A stretch of 8,924 nt of DNA from an uncultured Clostridia bacterium (GTDB lineage Bacteria > Bacillota_A > Clostridia > TANB77 > CAG-508), in the NCBI GenBank assembly GCA_947628465.1, contig CANQZZ010000053.1, positions 1 to 8,924 on the forward strand. Reading direction: 5' to 3'. A model generated the notes under the pieces. That model did not search any database. It had not been told where the DNA came from and worked only from the letters and a program-made list of their open reading frames with translations. Positions within the stretch are counted from its first letter, which is position 1. The number at the start of each line of letters is the position of its first letter. The translations under genes were made by a program, and so were the position numbers. This document shows positions 5,744-8,924 of this stretch, one piece after another.

Positions 5744-7135
5744 ATGGTTAATTTAAATACAAATATGGAAAACTTAAAAAAATATAAACATATACATATG
5801 ATTGGTATTGGTGGAATCAGTATGAGTGGTATTGCCGAAATTCTTAAGAATTTTGGAGCTTTTGTTACTGGTTCTGACGCTACTAAAAGTAAAATAACTG
5901 ATAGATTAGCTAGTCATGGAATCTATGTTTCTATTGGTCACGATACTAGTTTAGTAAAAAAAGCTGACCTTGTTGTATATTCAGCAGCAATTAAACAAGA
6001 TGATCCTGAACTTGTAGAAGCAAGAAAAAATAATATTACTACTGTTGAAAGGTCAGATTTTGTTGGATATATTACAAGAATATATAAAGATACTATTGGT
6101 ATTGCAGGAACACATGGAAAGACTACAACTACTTCAATGGTTTCTCTATGCTTTTTAGAGGCTGGTCTTGACCCTACAATACAAGTAGGTGCAATATTAA
6201 AACAAATTAATGGAAATAATAGAGTTGGAAATAGCGATTATTTTATACTAGAGTCATGCGAATATGTAGAGAGCTTTTTAAAATTCAGCCCTAAATCTAC
6301 TATAGTTTTAAATATAGATAATGACCATCTAGATTATTTTAAAAATTTAGATAATATAAAAAAAGCATTTGCAAAATATGTAGCAATTCTTCCTTATGAT
6401 GGTTTGCTAGTTACAAATGCAGATGATGAAAATTGTTTAGCACTTCGTTCTTCTTGCGAAGCAAGATGTGTAACTTTTGCTATTGAAAACAGCAAAGCAA
6501 ATTTTGTTGCAAGAAATATTGTTTTTGATGATAAAGGTTTTCCAAAATTCGATGTTTATCATAACAATAATTATTTCTTGGAAATTAAATTATCTGTTCC
6601 AGGAAGACACAATGTATTAAATGCACTTGCTTGTATAGCACTTTGCACCGAATATGGAATTGATAAATATGATATAAAATCTGCTCTTTTAAAATTTACT
6701 GGTGCCAATCGTAGATTTGAATTAGTAGGTTCTTACCAAAATATTGATATTTATGATGATTATGCACATCATCCTAGTGAAATACTTGCAACATATAATG
6801 CTTTAAAAAATAAAACATATCGTCAATCTTGGATTGTATTTCAACCACATACTTATAGCAGAACAAAGAATCTTTTAGACGACTTTGCTAATGTTTTAAC
6901 AAATTTTGATAATATAATAGTAACTGATATATATGCAGCAAGAGAATCAAATACATATAATATTTCTTCTAAAGACTTAGTAAATAAAATTAATGAGCTT
7001 GGCAAAAATGCTGTTTATATTTCATCTTTTGATGATATAGTAAAATATATAAGACAAAGAGCCTGTCCAAATGATATAATTCTTACTGTTGGAGCAGGAA
7101 CAATTACAGAGTTAGGTAGAAAAATTTTAGCATAA
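5744..7135 (+). CDS. murC: UDP-N-acetylmuramate--L-alanine ligase
   Basis: A 463-residue protein, full length for the family. It is a cytoplasmic ATP-dependent ligase that adds L-alanine to UDP-MurNAc, the first amino acid of the peptidoglycan stem peptide. It has the three Mur-ligase domains in order. The N-terminal Rossmann-like UDP-binding domain has GIGGISMSGIAEIL (21-34) and GSD (43-45). The central ATPase domain has P-loop GTHGKTTTTS (122-131), ESCEYVESFL (170-179) and NIDNDHLDYF (190-199). The C-terminal domain has PGRHNVLNALA (286-296), GANRRFELVG (320-329), DDYAHHPSEI (338-347) and FQPHTYSRT (366-374). The AHHP and PHTYSRT motifs separate MurC from MurD/E/F. No key residue appears lost. 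It is a single gene on the plus strand, divergent from spoVG and convergent with uppP, with its own promoter and terminator. Confidence 0.97.
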   Translation: MVNLNTNMENLKKYKHIHMIGIGGISMSGIAEILKNFGAFVTGSDATKSKITDRLASHGIYVSIGHDTSLVKKADLVVYSAAIKQDDPELVEARKNNITTVERSDFVGYITRIYKDTIGIAGTHGKTTTTSMVSLCFLEAGLDPTIQVGAILKQINGNNRVGNSDYFILESCEYVESFLKFSPKSTIVLNIDNDHLDYFKNLDNIKKAFAKYVAILPYDGLLVTNADDENCLALRSSCEARCVTFAIENSKANFVARNIVFDDKGFPKFDVYHNNNYFLEIKLSVPGRHNVLNALACIALCTEYGIDKYDIKSALLKFTGANRRFELVGSYQNIDIYDDYAHHPSEILATYNALKNKTYRQSWIVFQPHTYSRTKNLLDDFANVLTNFDNIIVTDIYAARESNTYNISSKDLVNKINELGKNAVYISSFDDIVKYIRQRACPNDIILTVGAGTITELGRKILA

Positions 7136-7138
7136 ATA

Positions 7139-7173
7139 AATCCCCACCTATTATTAAAAATAGTGTGGGGATT
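7139..7173. terminator. Hairpin terminator after murC
   Basis: AATCCCCA (7139-7146) pairs with TGGGGATT (7166-7173). The stem continues through CTATT/AATAG after a one-base bulge, with a 6-base loop. It starts 4 bases after the murC stop. The plus strand continues ATTATTTTAG, a moderate T-run, so it mainly serves murC; it may also act as a second stop for uppP. Confidence 0.75.
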
Positions 7174-7177
7174 ATTT

Positions 7178-7210
7178 TAGGGAAAAAGGGGCCAGGCCCC
7201 TTTTTCCCTA
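7178..7210. terminator. Perfect 33-base GC-rich palindrome, bidirectional terminator, possibly REP-like
   Basis: The left arm TAGGGAAAAAGGGGCC (7178-7193) is the exact reverse complement of the right arm (7195-7210) around a single central A. Both strands read an A-run, a GGGGCC...GGCCCC stem and TTTTTCCC, so each can form a short strong stem followed by five Ts, an intrinsic terminator in both directions between convergent murC and uppP. The outermost triplet of the right arm is the uppP stop codon (TAG on the minus strand). It is the most GC-rich spot in the window and resembles mobile REP-type palindromes, which is inference. Confidence 0.75.
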
Positions 7211-8017
7211 TTTCATTAAATATATTCCTATTATTAGTATTCCTACTATTATTCTATAAATTGCAAATACTTTGAAACTTCCCTTTTTCAAATATTCTAA
7301 TAAAAATTTTATTACTAATATTCCTACAACGAAGCTCATTAGTACACCCATTGCAAATGCAATTATTCCAGATATATTTGCTACTAAAAAATACTCTATG
7401 AAATCTTTTAATTTAAATATTGTTGCTGCAAGAACTATTGGTGTAGATAGCATAAATGAATATTTTGCAACCGCTTCTCTTTTTACTCCTAAGGCTCTTC
7501 CTGTTGTCATTGTAATTCCAGAGCGTGATACTCCTGGAATAAATGCTAAGCTTTGAGATAATCCAATTAAAAATGTTTGCTTAAATGTCATGTCTTTATA
7601 CTCTGTTTCTTTTTTTGCATATTTATCTATTAAGTATAATACTATACCCATTACAATTAATGCTATTGCTATTATAAGAGGTTTTGTAAGTATTCCTTCT
7701 GCATATTTATCTAATATAAATCCTATTATTCCTCCAGGTATTGTTGCAATAACTAAATACCAAAACATTCTTCCTTCTACTGATTTTTTCTTTTTTATTG
7801 CTAAGTTATATCCTCCCTTTATTAATTCTATCCAATCTTTAAAGAAGAATATTCCTATTGCAAGTAATGTTCCGAAATGCAGAGCTACATCAAATGATTC
7901 TGGTATGTTCCAATTAAAAATCCATGGAATAATATATAAATGTGCTGAGCTTGATATTGGCAAAAGCTCTGTAAGTCCTTGTACTATTCCTAATATTATT
8001 GATTGTAATATTGTCAC
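7208..8017 (-). CDS. uppP: Undecaprenyl-diphosphatase UppP (BacA family)
   Basis: A 269-residue polytopic membrane protein. It removes a phosphate from undecaprenyl pyrophosphate so that the lipid carrier can be reused for peptidoglycan synthesis; overproduction is known to give bacitracin resistance. Both family signatures are present: QGLTELLPISSSAHL (13-27, catalytic-type E17 and H26; the first acidic position of the E. coli motif is Q13, common in Gram-positives) and PGVSRSGITMTTGRALG (161-177, with R165). About seven to eight hydrophobic segments are visible. The start is GTG 8017, with GAGGGGG ending 9 bases upstream; it gives MTILQSIILGIVQGLTE, the usual beginning. It follows dpaA by 16 bases, so co-transcription is likely. 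Its stop codon lies inside the terminal palindrome. Confidence 0.96.
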   Translation of the reverse strand: MTILQSIILGIVQGLTELLPISSSAHLYIIPWIFNWNIPESFDVALHFGTLLAIGIFFFKDWIELIKGGYNLAIKKKKSVEGRMFWYLVIATIPGGIIGFILDKYAEGILTKPLIIAIALIVMGIVLYLIDKYAKKETEYKDMTFKQTFLIGLSQSLAFIPGVSRSGITMTTGRALGVKREAVAKYSFMLSTPIVLAATIFKLKDFIEYFLVANISGIIAFAMGVLMSFVVGILVIKFLLEYLKKGSFKVFAIYRIIVGILIIGIYLMK

Positions 8018-8033
8018 TTTGTTTTTCCCCCTC

Positions 8034-8909
8034 TTATTTATCTAATAAATTATCTAAACTTTGTTTTATATATTTTGCCGAAGTAAATGGTGCAACCTTT
8101 CCCGGAAGTCCTAGAGCATCAATAACTTTTAAGTTATATTCTTTTGCTTTTTTTGTATCTATTCCTCCTGGCTTAGATGCTAGTTCTATTATTGTAACAT
8201 TATTATTTTTATCTTTCAATATTTTTAATTTTTCATCATCCAATATTAATGCTGGTATTGTATTAAAAATTATATCATAATCATTCAAATTTTTACTTAA
8301 ATCATTTATATAAATATCTTTGTAGCAACAAGCTTTAATCCATGCCAAATCTCTTTGTTTTCTAGCCATACATCCAACATTCGCACCTAAATTTTTTAAA
8401 GTTTTTGATAATAGCTTTCCTATTCTTCCAAAGCCTAAAACTAAACATTTACTACCATGAATCGTAAATGATGTGTTCTCCATTGCTACTTGCAACGCAC
8501 CTTCTACAGTTGGTATTACATTTAATATAGTTAGCGCTTCATCTTCCATTAAGTCTATAATATTTATTTCATTTTTTAAGCCTTTTTCTTTTATATCTTG
8601 TTTTATGCTTCCAGCAATTAAACTTTTATTTTTAAAACTTGAAAAAACAGCATCTATTAATATTTTATTATCACTAAATGGCGCATTTATATATATCCCA
8701 TCTTTTGAAAATGGTATTCCACTTATTATATTATCACAATTTTTTAATAATATATCTTGCGTTTCACATTTTACTATGCTTTCGTCTAAATCATAAGTAT
8801 CTGCTTTTTCTATTCCGTACGTATAAACTTTATATCCATCTTTTGCAAGCATTTGACTTAAAAATATAATTCTTAAATCTCCACCTAATATACCAATATT
8901 CTTATTCAA
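8034..8909 (-). CDS. dpaA: Dipicolinate synthase subunit A
   Basis: A 291-residue protein of family length (SpoVFA). With DpaB it makes dipicolinic acid from dihydrodipicolinate in the mother cell during sporulation, for loading into the spore core. The N-terminal domain has the family start NIGILGGDLR (4-13) and SGIPFSKDGIYINAPFS (63-79). Residues 130-145 (NVIPTVEGALQVAMEN) lead into a Rossmann NAD(P)-binding domain with VLGFGRIGK (157-165, GxGxxG) and ARK (182-184). Then come FNTIPALILD (215-224), ELASKPGGID (242-251) and LGLPGKVAPFTSAKY (266-280). The start is TTG 8909 with AAGGA about 10 bases upstream at the window edge. The frame stays open upstream, so an earlier start outside the window cannot be excluded, but the family alignment favours 8909. 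The next gene is uppP, not dpaB. Confidence 0.94.
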   Translation of the reverse strand: MNKNIGILGGDLRIIFLSQMLAKDGYKVYTYGIEKADTYDLDESIVKCETQDILLKNCDNIISGIPFSKDGIYINAPFSDNKILIDAVFSSFKNKSLIAGSIKQDIKEKGLKNEINIIDLMEDEALTILNVIPTVEGALQVAMENTSFTIHGSKCLVLGFGRIGKLLSKTLKNLGANVGCMARKQRDLAWIKACCYKDIYINDLSKNLNDYDIIFNTIPALILDDEKLKILKDKNNNVTIIELASKPGGIDTKKAKEYNLKVIDALGLPGKVAPFTSAKYIKQSLDNLLDK

Positions 8910-8924
8910 AATATCACTTTCCTT

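Noticed and set aside
1..8924. CRISPR arrays, tRNA or rRNA genes, riboswitches, insertion sequences with transposase genes
   Set aside because: No spaced repeats, no cloverleaf or conserved RNA core, and no transposase-like product were seen on either strand.

Overview
This is a very AT-rich window (most intergenic stretches are almost pure A/T) with strong AGGAGG-type ribosome sites, ATG/GTG/TTG starts, and the sporulation genes spoVG and dpaA. It fits an endospore-forming low-GC Bacillota, most likely of the class Clostridia. I cannot name a species from the sequence.

Layout. Bases 1-4940 hold a six-gene, head-to-tail minus-strand operon. Read in its own direction it runs: small secreted two-membrane-segment protein (4940-4533), an 827-residue TadZ/CpaE-like protein with two AT-hooks (4527-2044), a membrane-anchored GAF plus degenerate GGDEF protein (2017-914), ireB (902-648), ruvX (646-233), and a DUF1292 gene cut by the window edge (143 to <1). 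The first five genes lie 1-26 bases apart, several ribosome sites sit in or against the previous gene's 3' end, and a good sigma-A promoter (4984-5012) precedes the first gene. The last three genes are a housekeeping block common in Bacillota. The first three are uncharacterised as a set and are the most interesting content of the window.

Bases 5111-5523 hold spoVG as a single minus-strand gene, with its own terminator and a textbook sigma-H promoter. Divergent from it is murC (5744-7135, plus strand), with a clear sigma-A promoter and a 15-bp imperfect dyad just upstream. murC converges on uppP (8017-7208, minus), and two hairpins separate them. One is a perfect 33-base GC-rich palindrome that contains the uppP stop codon. 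dpaA (8909-8034, minus) lies 16 bases upstream of uppP, so the two are probably co-transcribed. No dpaB follows dpaA.

How the genes fit together. murC (peptidoglycan precursor synthesis), uppP (lipid carrier recycling) and ireB (in enterococci, linked to a PASTA kinase that responds to cell-wall stress) all concern the envelope. spoVG and dpaA belong to sporulation. The three-gene module looks like a membrane/nucleoid-associated localisation or signalling apparatus: a pilin-like small membrane protein, a pseudo-receiver/ParA-fold protein able in principle to touch DNA through AT-hooks, and a probably non-catalytic GGDEF sensor. Its function is inference only. Start codons were revised from the longest open frames for ireB, the TadZ-like gene, the small membrane protein, spoVG and murC, on ribosome-site, promoter and family evidence.
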